From Thermoguttaceae bacterium (GTDB lineage: Bacteria; Planctomycetota; Planctomycetia; Pirellulales; Thermoguttaceae), in the NCBI GenBank assembly GCA_017550965.1, contig JAFZNK010000296.1:1-36026 (forward strand): 36,026 bases of DNA, in the 5' to 3' direction. Positions 1 to 7,824 of the stretch are shown in pieces; the stretch's first letter is position 1; each line of letters begins with the position of its first letter. A model generated the notes under the pieces. It searched no databases. It was not told the DNA's origin and saw nothing but the letters and a program-made list of their open reading frames with translations. The translations under genes and the position numbers were made by a program.

Positions 1-992
1 ACGATCGCTTCGGCGACGGCGACGGCTTGCGCGGCGCGTTCGCCGGGAACCGTCGACGGCGTCCCTCTTAGAATTGCAGATACGAAATCTCGCATTTCCA
101 AGGCTAACGCGTCAAAAGTATCTTTGACTAGTTCTTCCGTTTCGTACTCTTCTTGCATAAAGGTTGGGACACGAGCCGCCATTTCTGAAAAAGAAACGTT
201 TCCGGGAGAAAAGATTCCTTCCAGTATTTCTTTTTTGGGGCGAACAAGCTTAGCAGAACGCGCCGCAAAATCGACGAACAGCGACTGCTTTGACGTTCGA
301 ATCGTCGTTTGCCGAACAGCGTTCATTTCTACGCGAGAAGCTTTTAATCGAGCGATCGATCCGTTTTCAAACTCCAGAGTAGCAAAGGACGCGTCTTCAA
401 AACCTCCGAATTGCGAGAATCCAAACGCCGATACGCGAGTAATTGCCGAAGGTATTAACGACAGGACTAGTTCAATATCGTGTATCATGAGGTCGAACGT
501 CGCGCCTACGTCGGTTGAACGGAAAGTATATCCGCTTGTTCGCGTGGAATCGACAAACGCAGGAACGATTCCTGCTCGAACGTCCAGAAGATATTGTTGA
601 GCCGCTCGCCACGCGGGGTTGTGCTGCTCGACGTGTCCGACTTGCATTACCAAATTTTTTTCTTTTGCTATACGAGCAAGTTCCAGGGCCGTCGCGCCTG
701 TCGTCGTTGCAGGTTTTTCCACCAGTAAATGCTTTCCCGCTTTCAGAACTTTTCGCCCAATTTCCGCATGCAAGACTGACGGTGTCGCGAGAATAACCGC
801 GTCGACGTTGAGAAGGAGTTCTTCGACGGAATCAAAACTGCGAACGCGCCATTGTTCTGCAACCCGTTTGCGGTTTCCTTCGGAAACGTCCGAAACGCCG
901 ATAAAATCAACTTCAGGGTCGTTTGCCGCTTTTGAGGCGTGGAATCCGCCAAGACGACCTGTTCCAATCACTCCCAATCGAACTTTTTCCAT
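1..992 (-). CDS. Gfo/Idh/MocA-family NAD(P)-dependent oxidoreductase, 3' end cut by window edge
   Basis: The minus-strand frame is open from an ATG at 992 to the left edge, giving about 330 residues without the natural C-terminus. Residues 7-16 read GVIGTGRLGG, the glycine-rich dinucleotide-binding turn of a Rossmann fold. About residue 93 there is the EKP motif (HLLVEKP) that carries the catalytic lysine of this family, and later an MIHDIELV segment matches the usual HDxD/HDIE motif of the substrate domain. Family members oxidise or reduce sugars, often nucleotide sugars. The gene lies downstream of lpxC on the same strand. In other bacteria a family member called GnnA oxidises UDP-GlcNAc for amide-linked lipid A, so that role is possible here but is inference from neighbourhood only. 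No strong Shine-Dalgarno precedes the ATG. The family call is firm; the substrate is unknown. Confidence 0.9.
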   Translation of the reverse strand, partial: MEKVRLGVIGTGRLGGFHASKAANDPEVDFIGVSDVSEGNRKRVAEQWRVRSFDSVEELLLNVDAVILATPSVLHAEIGRKVLKAGKHLLVEKPATTTGATALELARIAKEKNLVMQVGHVEQHNPAWRAAQQYLLDVRAGIVPAFVDSTRTSGYTFRSTDVGATFDLMIHDIELVLSLIPSAITRVSAFGFSQFGGFEDASFATLEFENGSIARLKASRVEMNAVRQTTIRTSKQSLFVDFAARSAKLVRPKKEILEGIFSPGNVSFSEMAARVPTFMQEEYETEELVKDTFDALALEMRDFVSAILRGTPSTVPGERAAQAVAVAEAI

Positions 993-1077
993 TGATAATC
1001 TTTCTTATTCGCGACGATCCGTATAGGTAGACTTCTTAACGTAAGGCTAATCTTGAAAGTCGGTTATCGTAATTCCT

Positions 1078-1102
1078 GACGTCCCTTAATACTCGGGGCG
1101 TC
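1078..1102. other. Hairpin in the lpxC-oxidoreductase intergenic region
   Basis: GACGTCCC (1078-1085) pairs with GGGGCGTC (1095-1102) over eight pairs including one G-T, with a nine-base loop. It sits upstream of the oxidoreductase start at 992 and could be part of that gene's leader or an operator. No T-tract follows on the minus strand, so a terminator role is unlikely. Confidence 0.35.
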
Positions 1103-1152
1103 AAGTATTTTAACGACGAAAGAATAGTAGCGAAAAAGACGGTTCTTTAAAA

Positions 1153-1189
1153 GAGCAAAAACGACAATCTTACGATTGAGATTATTGTC
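1153..1189 (-). terminator. Probable rho-independent terminator of lpxC
   Basis: On the minus strand GACAAT (1189-1184) pairs with ATTGTC (1168-1163); a smaller alternative stem CAATC/GATTG lies inside it. A run of five T follows at 1160-1156, then a further T-rich stretch. It lies about 45 bases past the lpxC stop and would separate lpxC from the oxidoreductase. Confidence 0.55.
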
Positions 1190-1198
1190 ATAGACAAG

Positions 1199-1227
1199 AA
1201 TGATTCGCTTGTTGGAAGCGAATCATT
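1199..1227. other. Perfect 12-bp inverted repeat just after lpxC
   Basis: AATGATTCGCTT (1199-1210) is the exact reverse complement of AAGCGAATCATT (1216-1227), with a five-base loop. It begins seven bases past the lpxC stop codon. The minus-strand tail is only weakly T-rich, so it may act in 3' end formation or mRNA stability together with the hairpin at 1153-1189. Confidence 0.6.
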
Positions 1228-1233
1228 GGAGAG

Positions 1234-2142
1234 TTATCGTAAGTTTTTATGGGAAAGACTATTCAACATCGAAAGCAAGACTTCCGCGTTTTGTTGATGG
1301 CCCGTTTTGGTTGCGTGAAACTCGCCTTCCCAGTCAAACGGAGCCAGAGAAAAATCTCCGATCATATCGAGTATCTTGTGTCTCGCGCATTCGTTGTCGA
1401 AGCGAAGGTCGTTGTCTATTGGACCGTCTTCTCCATAGACCAAAACGTCTTGCGCGCTTACTCTCGCGCATATTCCTTGTTGTCTGAGATAATCTGCTTC
1501 CTCAATTGTTAAGAAGGTTCGACACGGCGCGATTTCAGTTTGGAAGATTTCAGGAGCCTGTGAGAAATCAAAAAACGCCGTTTGATTTGGGATATGATTA
1601 GGGCGGTCATAATGGAGATTGTATTCGAAAATCGTTTGTTTTCGATCGTTTGGCGCGACAATAATCTTTCCGCCATTAGGATTGGAATCGTCCGTGAAAA
1701 CGCCAGTTTCAAGTATTTTCAGCCTAATTTGTTCGCTATTCTGTTCTTCTGTTCCAACTTTCAGAAAAGCGTCGATAAAAACGGACGCCGAACCGTCAAG
1801 CCCCGGAGCTTCGGGAGAATTTACTATAATATCGCAGTTGTCGATTCTCGCTCCACGCAACGCCGCCAGCGCGTGTTCAACCATATCGACCTGCGCAATA
1901 CCGGAAGCCAGACTGGTTTGACGCGGTTTTTTTATCCTGTTGTACACTAACGCGGGTATTGGATCAGAACCGGGGAGATCAGCGCGGAAAAAACGAATTC
2001 CAGAGTTTTCTGGCGCCGGTCGAAAAGAGAACACGACGTCTTTGCTGGACCAGAATCCAAATCCCTCCACGTCGACCTGACTTTTGATCGTTCGTTGTCG
2101 TCGAGTTGATTCAATTCTTGAAATTGACGGGATTTGAAACAT
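1234..2142 (-). CDS. lpxC: UDP-3-O-acyl-N-acetylglucosamine deacetylase LpxC
   Basis: LpxC is the cytoplasmic zinc enzyme that removes the acetyl group of UDP-3-O-acyl-GlcNAc, the committed step of lipid A synthesis. The 302-residue length is normal for the family. Visible motifs: MVEHALAALRG with zinc ligand His90 preceded by the conserved Glu; GLDGSA near 114-119; CRTF near 207-210; RHKILDMIGD with zinc ligands His255 and Asp259; and TKTGHQQN with the catalytic His at 282. A GGAG Shine-Dalgarno lies about nine bases before the ATG at 2142. It is downstream of an OmpH/Skp-like gene but separated from it by a terminator, so it probably has its own promoter in 2143-2240. Its presence shows an LPS-type outer membrane. 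Confidence 0.95.
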   Translation of the reverse strand: MFQIPSISRIESTRRQRTIKSQVDVEGFGFWSSKDVVFSFRPAPENSGIRFFRADLPGSDPIPALVYNRIKKPRQTSLASGIAQVDMVEHALAALRGARIDNCDIIVNSPEAPGLDGSASVFIDAFLKVGTEEQNSEQIRLKILETGVFTDDSNPNGGKIIVAPNDRKQTIFEYNLHYDRPNHIPNQTAFFDFSQAPEIFQTEIAPCRTFLTIEEADYLRQQGICARVSAQDVLVYGEDGPIDNDLRFDNECARHKILDMIGDFSLAPFDWEGEFHATKTGHQQNAEVLLSMLNSLSHKNLR

Positions 2143-2240
2143 TCTTCAACGCTCCGATGAGAACAAGTTCATGGTAGAATCGCGCCTGTCGCCTCACGAT
2201 TGGAATGAAAACATTTTCTTTGCAAATAGGTTGCGTTTAC

Positions 2241-2279
2241 AAACAAAAACAGCCGCCGACGTTTCGAATCAGCGGCTGA
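2241..2279 (-). terminator. Rho-independent terminator of the ompH-like gene
   Basis: CAGCCGC (2250-2256) and GCGGCTG (2272-2278) form a seven-pair GC-rich stem. On the minus strand it is followed by TTTTTGTTT (2249-2241). It lies about 25 bases past the stop of the ompH-like gene. Confidence 0.85.
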
Positions 2280-2304
2280 TGTCCGTGAAATGCTAGCGGT
2301 TTAT

Positions 2305-3108
2305 TTAGCGACGTTGCGAAGCAGCGGGGGTATTGGCGGTGCGATTCGCGACAGGAGCGGCCGTCGGCTGCTTGGCGGCGGAAGTCGCTCCGGCGCTAGC
2401 GCGAGCGCTCATCGCCTGGGCTCCGAGATTGTCAAGCGAAGCCCCGGATTCGGCGTTTTGTTTCGGCGTTCCCGCAATAACGGCAAGTTGGGCCTTTACC
2501 TGTTCGGTAATGTCGCAGGCGGGGTGGTTCCAAACGATTGTGTTCTGATCGGCTTCTTCCAGTGCGACCGCCTCGCGAGAAACGCTGGCGTTGTCCGGAA
2601 CTGCAAGCTTGACTTTGGAGTGAACGATAATAATTCCGTTTTGTTTCGCGACCGTTTCAATAGCCTGTTGAAGGTCTTCGTAAGCTTTGAAGAGGAGCTG
2701 AGTGCGTTTGGCAACGAGCTTCTTTTGAGCCTCAAAGGCCTTGAATTCTGCGTCGCTAAATTCTTTGCGAACAACCCCGACTTTGTCTTCAAATTCGGGA
2801 GAACCAATCAGACTGTTATATTCTTTTTGGAGGCGGGCGACGTTTTTATCCGCATCGTCCTTGGCCTTGCTAAGAGCGACTTGTTCTTCCTGCATTTGCA
2901 TCGTAAGCGCGGGAATCTCGTCGACAATAGTCGGATGGTTTTGCAGAACGGCACGAAGATCGACGACTCCAACGAGCAGATTTTTCGTGGCGGGGCGCGC
3001 TGATTGAGCGTTCGACGCTGGTTGGGCTTGTTGAGCTTGCGCAAAAACGCTAACGAGGCAGAGGGAGGCGCAGCACAGCGCCGTGAAAATCGAACGAGCG
3101 TGTTTCAC
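2305..3108 (-). CDS. OmpH/Skp-family periplasmic chaperone-like protein
   Basis: Skp/OmpH proteins are trimeric periplasmic chaperones for outer-membrane proteins. I choose the GTG at 3108 because GGAG lies eight bases upstream; an ATG at 3132 lies before that Shine-Dalgarno and would add eight residues. From the GTG the protein has a basic start, a hydrophobic core and an Ala-Gln-Ala cleavage region typical of a signal peptide. A short LVGVVDLRAVLQNHP strand comes next, the usual OmpH N-terminal motif. A long charged alpha-helical arm then spans about residues 60-150, rich in Glu, Lys, Gln and Ala and consistent with coiled coil. The final 70 residues are Ala/Ser/Thr/Pro-rich and low-complexity, longer than in classical Skp. 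Location beside lpxC matches common outer-membrane biogenesis clusters. Confidence 0.85.
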   Translation of the reverse strand: MKHARSIFTALCCASLCLVSVFAQAQQAQPASNAQSARPATKNLLVGVVDLRAVLQNHPTIVDEIPALTMQMQEEQVALSKAKDDADKNVARLQKEYNSLIGSPEFEDKVGVVRKEFSDAEFKAFEAQKKLVAKRTQLLFKAYEDLQQAIETVAKQNGIIIVHSKVKLAVPDNASVSREAVALEEADQNTIVWNHPACDITEQVKAQLAVIAGTPKQNAESGASLDNLGAQAMSARASAGATSAAKQPTAAPVANRTANTPAASQRR

Positions 3109-3408
3109 TTTGGTTTCTCCTTGAAACGTCAAATATTCGCAAAAGAAACTATTTGCTTTTTGTAATCCATGTGTGGCAGGGAGGGCAGAGAGTATGCTTA
3201 CGCAATTTCCCTGCGCAACTCAACTGAGCGGATATTGACGTTTTTATTTGATCCTGTAAAGACCGTTTCCTCGTTTTTTTTTGAAAGATGTTTTATTTTT
3301 TATGGTCTTGGTTCTGTGACAATAGTCTTTTGAACCGTCTATTTCGACAAGACTCAATAAACCGGTCGTTCGTCGTATTTACCCTCGCCTTTCGTAAAAT
3401 GTCTGTCG

Positions 3409-3437
3409 TTGTTTTGGGCTCTCCCAACAGGTATAAT
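3409..3437 (+). promoter_or_regulatory. Sigma70-type promoter for the 797-aa gene
   Basis: TTGTTT (3409-3414) and TATAAT (3432-3437) are separated by 17 bases. Transcription would start near 3444, leaving a 5' leader of about 178 bases. The ten bases GTATAATGAC around this -10 recur exactly at the -10 before the metallophosphoesterase gene (8326-8335). Confidence 0.65.
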
Positions 3438-3479
3438 GACAAGCGACGTTTTGCCGTAGTAATATTGGAAAATGGGCCC

Positions 3480-3563
3480 GGAAACTCCGACTGTTTCCTT
3501 CTTAAAAGATAGGAGCCATCCTAATTGCATTGAGACGACTAATCTTACGTTTGGGTTTAGTCG
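3480..3563 (+). promoter_or_regulatory. Three consecutive hairpins in a 5' leader
   Basis: Within the predicted leader: GGAAAC/GTTTCC (3480-3485 and 3493-3498), TAGGA/TCCTA with a four-base loop (3510-3523), and CGACTAA/TTAGTCG (3536-3542 and 3557-3563). I do not recognise a known riboswitch. No T-tract follows any of them, so they are not obvious attenuators. Confidence 0.4.
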
Positions 3564-3621
3564 CAGCGATATAGCGTTAATTATTTAATCCTGATTTGCC
3601 TCGACTCATATTGGAGAACTC

Positions 3622-6015
3622 ATGTTTGTTTCACCTTCATTACGTTTTTTAGCGTTTGCTATGGGGACGGTTTTTACTGTCGCTTTTGTGAGCGGACCTA
3701 TTGGGGCGAAAGAGATTCCTCCTTTGAATCCCTCGTTTCCAGATCGTCTTCCCGCTGAAATTGACGCTCGTCCAGTTGTTCCGGACGTCGGTTGTTTTTG
3801 GAGTTTTGCTCCTGAAGGGGATTCTTATAAAGAACTGGTAGACGCTGTTGCGCCTTATGGAGCTTTCGACGTATTAACGATTACTCTTCGAAGTAATAAT
3901 TCGTTGATCGGAAACGAACAAGCGTTAGAAACGACCAAAAAGGCTGTTGAATACGCGAAGGAACGTTATGGAATTAAAACGATTCTCGATATCGATCTGC
4001 GTATTGCCCGTTACGATTTTGAAAAAGAACGACCTGATCTCGCGCAGGAACGTCTGTTGTTTCAAGAAGCCGACGCTGTTGGCGACGGTGAGAATTTGAT
4101 CATGAATTTTACCGCTCCTAATTTGTCCGATCATTATACGGGTAATCTTCCGTATTATGTTCGGGGCGGACGAGTCGTTAAAGCTTGGGCGTATAACAAA
4201 ACGCAGACCGACGAGATCGATCCTTCGTCAATAAAAGACGTTACCGAGTTGGTTTCATGGGACAAAAATCAATATTATGTTAGCGGTAAGAAGGGAAACG
4301 AAGTAGACGGCGCGTCGAATAACAATTTGACTGTTTCCTTTACGCGTAAGGACTTAGAGACTCTCGGCGACTTTGTCGCTTGCGCCGTCGCCTTCCGTTA
4401 TTCTTATCCAGATCTTTTTGCAGAAGAAACTCTTGAACTAGAACGACATATTTATGAGAGTTTTCGAGACGTACCAGCTTTTGGAGTCGCGAAAGACGAA
4501 TGGGGTTTTCTTCCGAATTTTGACCGTGTCGATAATTTGAACGATTATTGGTATTCTGAAAATATGCGCGCCGCATATTCTAAAGCGTATAACGGAGACG
4601 ATCTTGTCGACGATTTGTTCCTGGCGTTTCGTTCTCAGCAGAACAAAGGGGAGGAGCGAATTACGGTAGTAGATAGATTTCGTCGCCTGTGTTCAAATCG
4701 CGCGGTTGAATATGAATTTCAGAATTATGCTCTAACAAAGAAGGTTTGGGGAAAGGACGCTTTTGTTGGCGTTCACTGTACCTGGTATCCATGGCCTAAC
4801 ACTCTTGAAATGCGTAAAAACGGCGTCATGTGGTGGAAAGCGCCTCGCGACGTCGCTCAAACGGACGAGTTTGTGCCGTTTTGCGTTAGGAATTCATTGG
4901 CAAAAGCGAGCGATTCTCTTTGGGTAAACATGTTTTACGCCTCGCAAGTTCCCCCTTATATCTGGGAACATTGGACTTCCGCCGCGTCAGGAGGGCGCGT
5001 TCATATTCATCAAATCTATCCCAGAAACGACGACTCTCCTAAAAACGACGTCGATCCTAAACTCTTGCCGATTGTCGCTGACGGCGGCGTGGCAAAGATC
5101 CGTCAGAAGATTCGTATGTTGAATCTTGTGTCCAATTCGCAAATTGATTCTCCTGTCGCGGTAGTTTTTGGAAGATTTGCGGCCTCAAATCCCTTGCTTC
5201 CGGAATATAAAACCGTCGGATGCGATATTTGCGATCGTTTTTCCACGCAGGGATATCCTGCGGATTTGATTCCAATCGACGAGATTAATTCTCATACCCA
5301 TGACGGTAAGCCGAGATGGAGCGTCAGCGACGGTTATTTGCAATATGGGAAGCAAAAATACCAGGTTGTCGTTTTAAACGGCGAAGGCGACACGGAAAAG
5401 GAGGATTACCAGGCGTTGCGAAAGTTGGCCAATTCTGTCGAGGAGTGTAAGACGAAAATTATTTCAATCTCTCCGCAAGCTTCAAACGAGGAAAAAGCTT
5501 CGATGGCGGAAGAAGTCATCGCTTTTTTGAAAGAGCGCGGAACGATCGCGCAAACGCCATGGGTTAGCGACGATTATAAATTTAGCTCTGACGTTGAGAA
5601 GTCGTCCCGCCCCGCGCGTAAATCTGTTTCAAGATTTCTGGACGGTTTAATCTTGCAGATAGCCGCAGAGGAAAGCGATTTTGGCGACCCGATCGTTTTG
5701 TGCGACGAAACGATTCCTTTAAGCAACGGAAAGTTTTCTCCGCCAGTCTCCGTTGCGGCAAACGGCGTTTTTGCGACTCGTTTTGATGAAAACGGGAATT
5801 TAACCGCTTTGGTCGCGTCTGGTCTGAAATCGTTTCAAGTCGGCGATTTTGGCGTTACGCTTACAGACGAAACGATCGCCGACGATCCTGTCGACGTCGC
5901 TATTTGGCGGGACGAGGACGGGGAGTGGCGCGGAGTTTTTCAACGTTGCAAGAATGAGTTGCCCGGCGCTCTTGAACTAGCGGTTCCAAATTGGCGCTAC
6001 CTGCAACGACGTTGA
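3622..6015 (+). CDS. Large secreted protein, putative TIM-barrel glycoside hydrolase of unrecognised family
   Basis: 797 residues, start supported by GGAG seven bases upstream. The N-terminus is a signal peptide (hydrophobic residues about 8-28, cleavage near GPIGAKE). The first 480 residues have the alternating strand/helix pattern and many Trp/Tyr residues of a sugar-binding TIM barrel, including VGCFWSFAPEG, KTILDIDLRIARYD, a KDEWGF segment whose Glu is a candidate acid/base, and HCTWYPWPN. About residues 500-640 look like the Rossmann-type domain that follows the barrel in GH42 and related enzymes (SPVAVVFGRFA, then YQVVVLNGEGD). A beta-rich C-terminal part follows. I cannot assign a CAZy family. 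Surroundings suggest glycan degradation in the periplasm or outside the cell. It is convergent with the CPBP gene, with a hairpin between them. Confidence 0.7.
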   Translation: MFVSPSLRFLAFAMGTVFTVAFVSGPIGAKEIPPLNPSFPDRLPAEIDARPVVPDVGCFWSFAPEGDSYKELVDAVAPYGAFDVLTITLRSNNSLIGNEQALETTKKAVEYAKERYGIKTILDIDLRIARYDFEKERPDLAQERLLFQEADAVGDGENLIMNFTAPNLSDHYTGNLPYYVRGGRVVKAWAYNKTQTDEIDPSSIKDVTELVSWDKNQYYVSGKKGNEVDGASNNNLTVSFTRKDLETLGDFVACAVAFRYSYPDLFAEETLELERHIYESFRDVPAFGVAKDEWGFLPNFDRVDNLNDYWYSENMRAAYSKAYNGDDLVDDLFLAFRSQQNKGEERITVVDRFRRLCSNRAVEYEFQNYALTKKVWGKDAFVGVHCTWYPWPNTLEMRKNGVMWWKAPRDVAQTDEFVPFCVRNSLAKASDSLWVNMFYASQVPPYIWEHWTSAASGGRVHIHQIYPRNDDSPKNDVDPKLLPIVADGGVAKIRQKIRMLNLVSNSQIDSPVAVVFGRFAASNPLLPEYKTVGCDICDRFSTQGYPADLIPIDEINSHTHDGKPRWSVSDGYLQYGKQKYQVVVLNGEGDTEKEDYQALRKLANSVEECKTKIISISPQASNEEKASMAEEVIAFLKERGTIAQTPWVSDDYKFSSDVEKSSRPARKSVSRFLDGLILQIAAEESDFGDPIVLCDETIPLSNGKFSPPVSVAANGVFATRFDENGNLTALVASGLKSFQVGDFGVTLTDETIADDPVDVAIWRDEDGEWRGVFQRCKNELPGALELAVPNWRYLQRR

Positions 6016-6028
6016 TATTCGTAGTTAT

Positions 6029-6068
6029 ACGCGGAGCCGGAGACGTTTTTACGTTTGCGGCTCCGCGT
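6029..6068. terminator. GC-rich hairpin between convergent genes
   Basis: ACGCGGAGCCG (6029-6039) pairs perfectly with CGGCTCCGCGT (6058-6068) around an 18-base loop. It lies between the stop at 6015 (plus) and the stop at 6075 (minus), so it probably ends transcription from both sides, although neither strand has a clear T-run after the stem. Confidence 0.6.
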
Positions 6069-6074
6069 AAAAGA

Positions 6075-6911
6075 TCAAAACGCTTTAAGTATAAGGCTCC
6101 AGTCGAGCGTTATCCCTAAAACGGCATGTTGCCCCCAGCCGGAAAAGATAGACTTTGTGCGATAAACCAGGAATCCCCAAAGGAGTCCTCCTACTATGCA
6201 GCCAAAAGTCTCCGAGGCGGGATGTCCATAATGGAGAGCCGTTGAAGCTAAAACTTGCGTCAGTACTGCGGGCGCTACGCCGATGTTTTGGGTTAAACCA
6301 AGCTGGATAAATCCACGGAACATGAATTCCCAAGCGAGATAGTAGAGAAAGACGTACATAAGCGAGTGTGCAAACAAGGCGTTCCAAGAGACTCCCGCTA
6401 ATGGATTGAAGGGATAGACGTTATAAAATCCCCGCGTATTTCCGCTCAGCCAACCGAGGACAAGCATTATTGGGAGGAAAAGAAAAAAGTTCGTTATAGT
6501 TCGCTTAAGAATACCAGGCGTCAATCCGTAGTCGCTAAGTTTTTCTTTAAAAACAAAAACGACGATCAGCGCCGGAACGATCCCCATGAGGACGAAGGCC
6601 GTCCAAATTTTTCGTGCGTTCCAAAGAAATCCGACGGGCGTTATTCGCGACGAAAGCGTTCCGTCAAGGGGACGCACGACGTGAGACGAGCCAAGTAACG
6701 GGCCAAGAACGCACTCCCCCGACGACGAATCGGCAAAATGATCAGCTGGAGGAATATACTTCCAAGCGGTTAAAGCCAGAATAGAGTAGAGGAGGATAAC
6801 GGTCGTTTTGAGATTGTCGCGCGAAACAAAGGCGTAAACGTAGTTAAATACCGAATAGTTTCTTGAACTCGCGTCGTTTTTTTCAAACGACCGTTTTAAG
6901 AACGCAAACAT
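6075..6911 (-). CDS. CPBP-family (Rce1/Abi-like) intramembrane protease
   Basis: CPBP proteins are polytopic membrane proteases related to the CAAX protease Rce1; bacterial members have been linked to processing of peptides, immunity and membrane protein maturation. This 278-residue protein has several hydrophobic segments (about 36-52, 103-121, 141-155, 178-194 and 210-250). Motif 1 reads WEFMFRG with Glu195 and Arg199, motif 2 is LHYGHP (His227/His230), and the last motif is QHAVLGITLD (His262, Asp270). The second Glu of the classical EE pair is Phe, a variant common in bacterial members. It starts 45 bases after the DUF1080 gene on the same strand, so the two may be co-transcribed. No strong Shine-Dalgarno is visible. 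Substrate unknown. Confidence 0.85.
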   Translation of the reverse strand: MFAFLKRSFEKNDASSRNYSVFNYVYAFVSRDNLKTTVILLYSILALTAWKYIPPADHFADSSSGECVLGPLLGSSHVVRPLDGTLSSRITPVGFLWNARKIWTAFVLMGIVPALIVVFVFKEKLSDYGLTPGILKRTITNFFLFLPIMLVLGWLSGNTRGFYNVYPFNPLAGVSWNALFAHSLMYVFLYYLAWEFMFRGFIQLGLTQNIGVAPAVLTQVLASTALHYGHPASETFGCIVGGLLWGFLVYRTKSIFSGWGQHAVLGITLDWSLILKAF

Positions 6912-6956
6912 GAGATTCTGATAAATGGCGGTTGACTGGAACTGATAAGACGGGAA

Positions 6957-7799
6957 CTACTTGTCCAGCGGTTGAATTTCAATACGGCGAATGAAATATT
7001 CCGCAAGTTCCGTCTGTATTTGAATACGACCTGCCGAAGGCTTGACGTCGTAGGCCTGATTAACAAGCGTTCCGTTGACGTAAACGTCGAGTGTGTCGTC
7101 CCTGCACACGACCTTCAATTCGTTCCACTCGCCTAGCGGTTTATCGAGGTCGTCTTTTCCACGAAATCCATGCGTGTCCGTCCATTCTGGGTCTCTTGCA
7201 AACCAGTCGACACGTCCTGAGAACACACGCTCGGGGGTTCCGTTAGGATCGTAAATCCACGCGCCCAGCTTTGACTTTTCTTTTTTAACTTTGGCGGTAA
7301 TCGCATATTTCTCCGTGTTGTCGCCTACGACTATGAAATCTCCAAGACCGCCCTCGATAATATTGGTTTCTATGGAATAGCGCCAGCATCCGCCGTATGC
7401 TCCCTCCTGTCCGACGGAATGAAGAAGGAGACCTCCGTCGCGACAACGATCTTCACGTGGAGCCCAGGATTTATCGCCCCATTTGAATTCGACAATTATT
7501 TGATAATCACGAAACGCCCTATCAGACGCAATTCCTCCAACGCCGTTGCCGGAGATATGCAAGACGCCGTCTTCAACGGAGAAAACATTATCAGGATCCT
7601 CGCCGGGTTCTTTTCCTGCAATGAATACGCTCCAACCGTCCAGATTCTTGCCGTTGAAAAGCGCGATTTTCTCGACAACAACTTCAGGGGTGGGGTCGTC
7701 CGCATAAATGACGGAATCAACGAATAAATCAAGAGTTACGATGAAAATAGCTACGTAAAAAAGAGAGAAACCGAATTTTTGCATTGACGTCGCTTTCAT
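6957..7799 (-). CDS. Secreted DUF1080 protein (3-keto-disaccharide hydrolase/lectin-like fold)
   Basis: The mature N-terminus reads IALFNGKNLDGWSVF, the hallmark opening of DUF1080, a concanavalin-like beta-sandwich expanded in Planctomycetota; characterised members act on 3-keto-glycosides. A hydrophobic signal segment spans about residues 9-33, ending before YADDPT. Further family features are FSVEDGVLHISG, a YQIIVEFKWG strand, GGLLLHSVG, and the closing EWNELKVVCRDDTLDVYVNGTLVNQ. At 280 residues it is a single-domain member. An internal Met at codon 6 is an equally possible start, as neither has a clear Shine-Dalgarno. It sits 25 bases after the cysteine-repeat gene and 45 bases before the CPBP gene, all on the minus strand. 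Sugar-related role by family; exact reaction not shown. Confidence 0.9.
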   Translation of the reverse strand: MKATSMQKFGFSLFYVAIFIVTLDLFVDSVIYADDPTPEVVVEKIALFNGKNLDGWSVFIAGKEPGEDPDNVFSVEDGVLHISGNGVGGIASDRAFRDYQIIVEFKWGDKSWAPREDRCRDGGLLLHSVGQEGAYGGCWRYSIETNIIEGGLGDFIVVGDNTEKYAITAKVKKEKSKLGAWIYDPNGTPERVFSGRVDWFARDPEWTDTHGFRGKDDLDKPLGEWNELKVVCRDDTLDVYVNGTLVNQAYDVKPSAGRIQIQTELAEYFIRRIEIQPLDK

Positions 7800-7824
7800 G
7801 CTGAAAATAGGAAGAACCGGGGTA

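Larger units (their letters stand above)
3109..3621. other. 513-base divergent intergenic region
   Basis: This lies between the minus-strand ompH-like gene and the plus-strand 797-aa hydrolase-like gene. The left half is AT-rich and should hold the ompH-side promoter, which I could not place with confidence. The right half holds a good plus-strand promoter at 3409-3437 and a run of three hairpins in the leader. A 74-codon frame at 3288-3512 spans the promoter and has no Shine-Dalgarno or recognisable domain, so I do not call it a gene. Confidence 0.6.

Noticed and set aside
2290..3003. Plus-strand frame of 237 codons over the ompH-like gene
   Set aside because: Antisense to a gene with a signal peptide, Shine-Dalgarno and terminator; it looks like a compositional shadow.
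3288..3512. 74-codon frame in the ompH-hydrolase intergenic region
   Set aside because: It covers the promoter and has no Shine-Dalgarno or domain.
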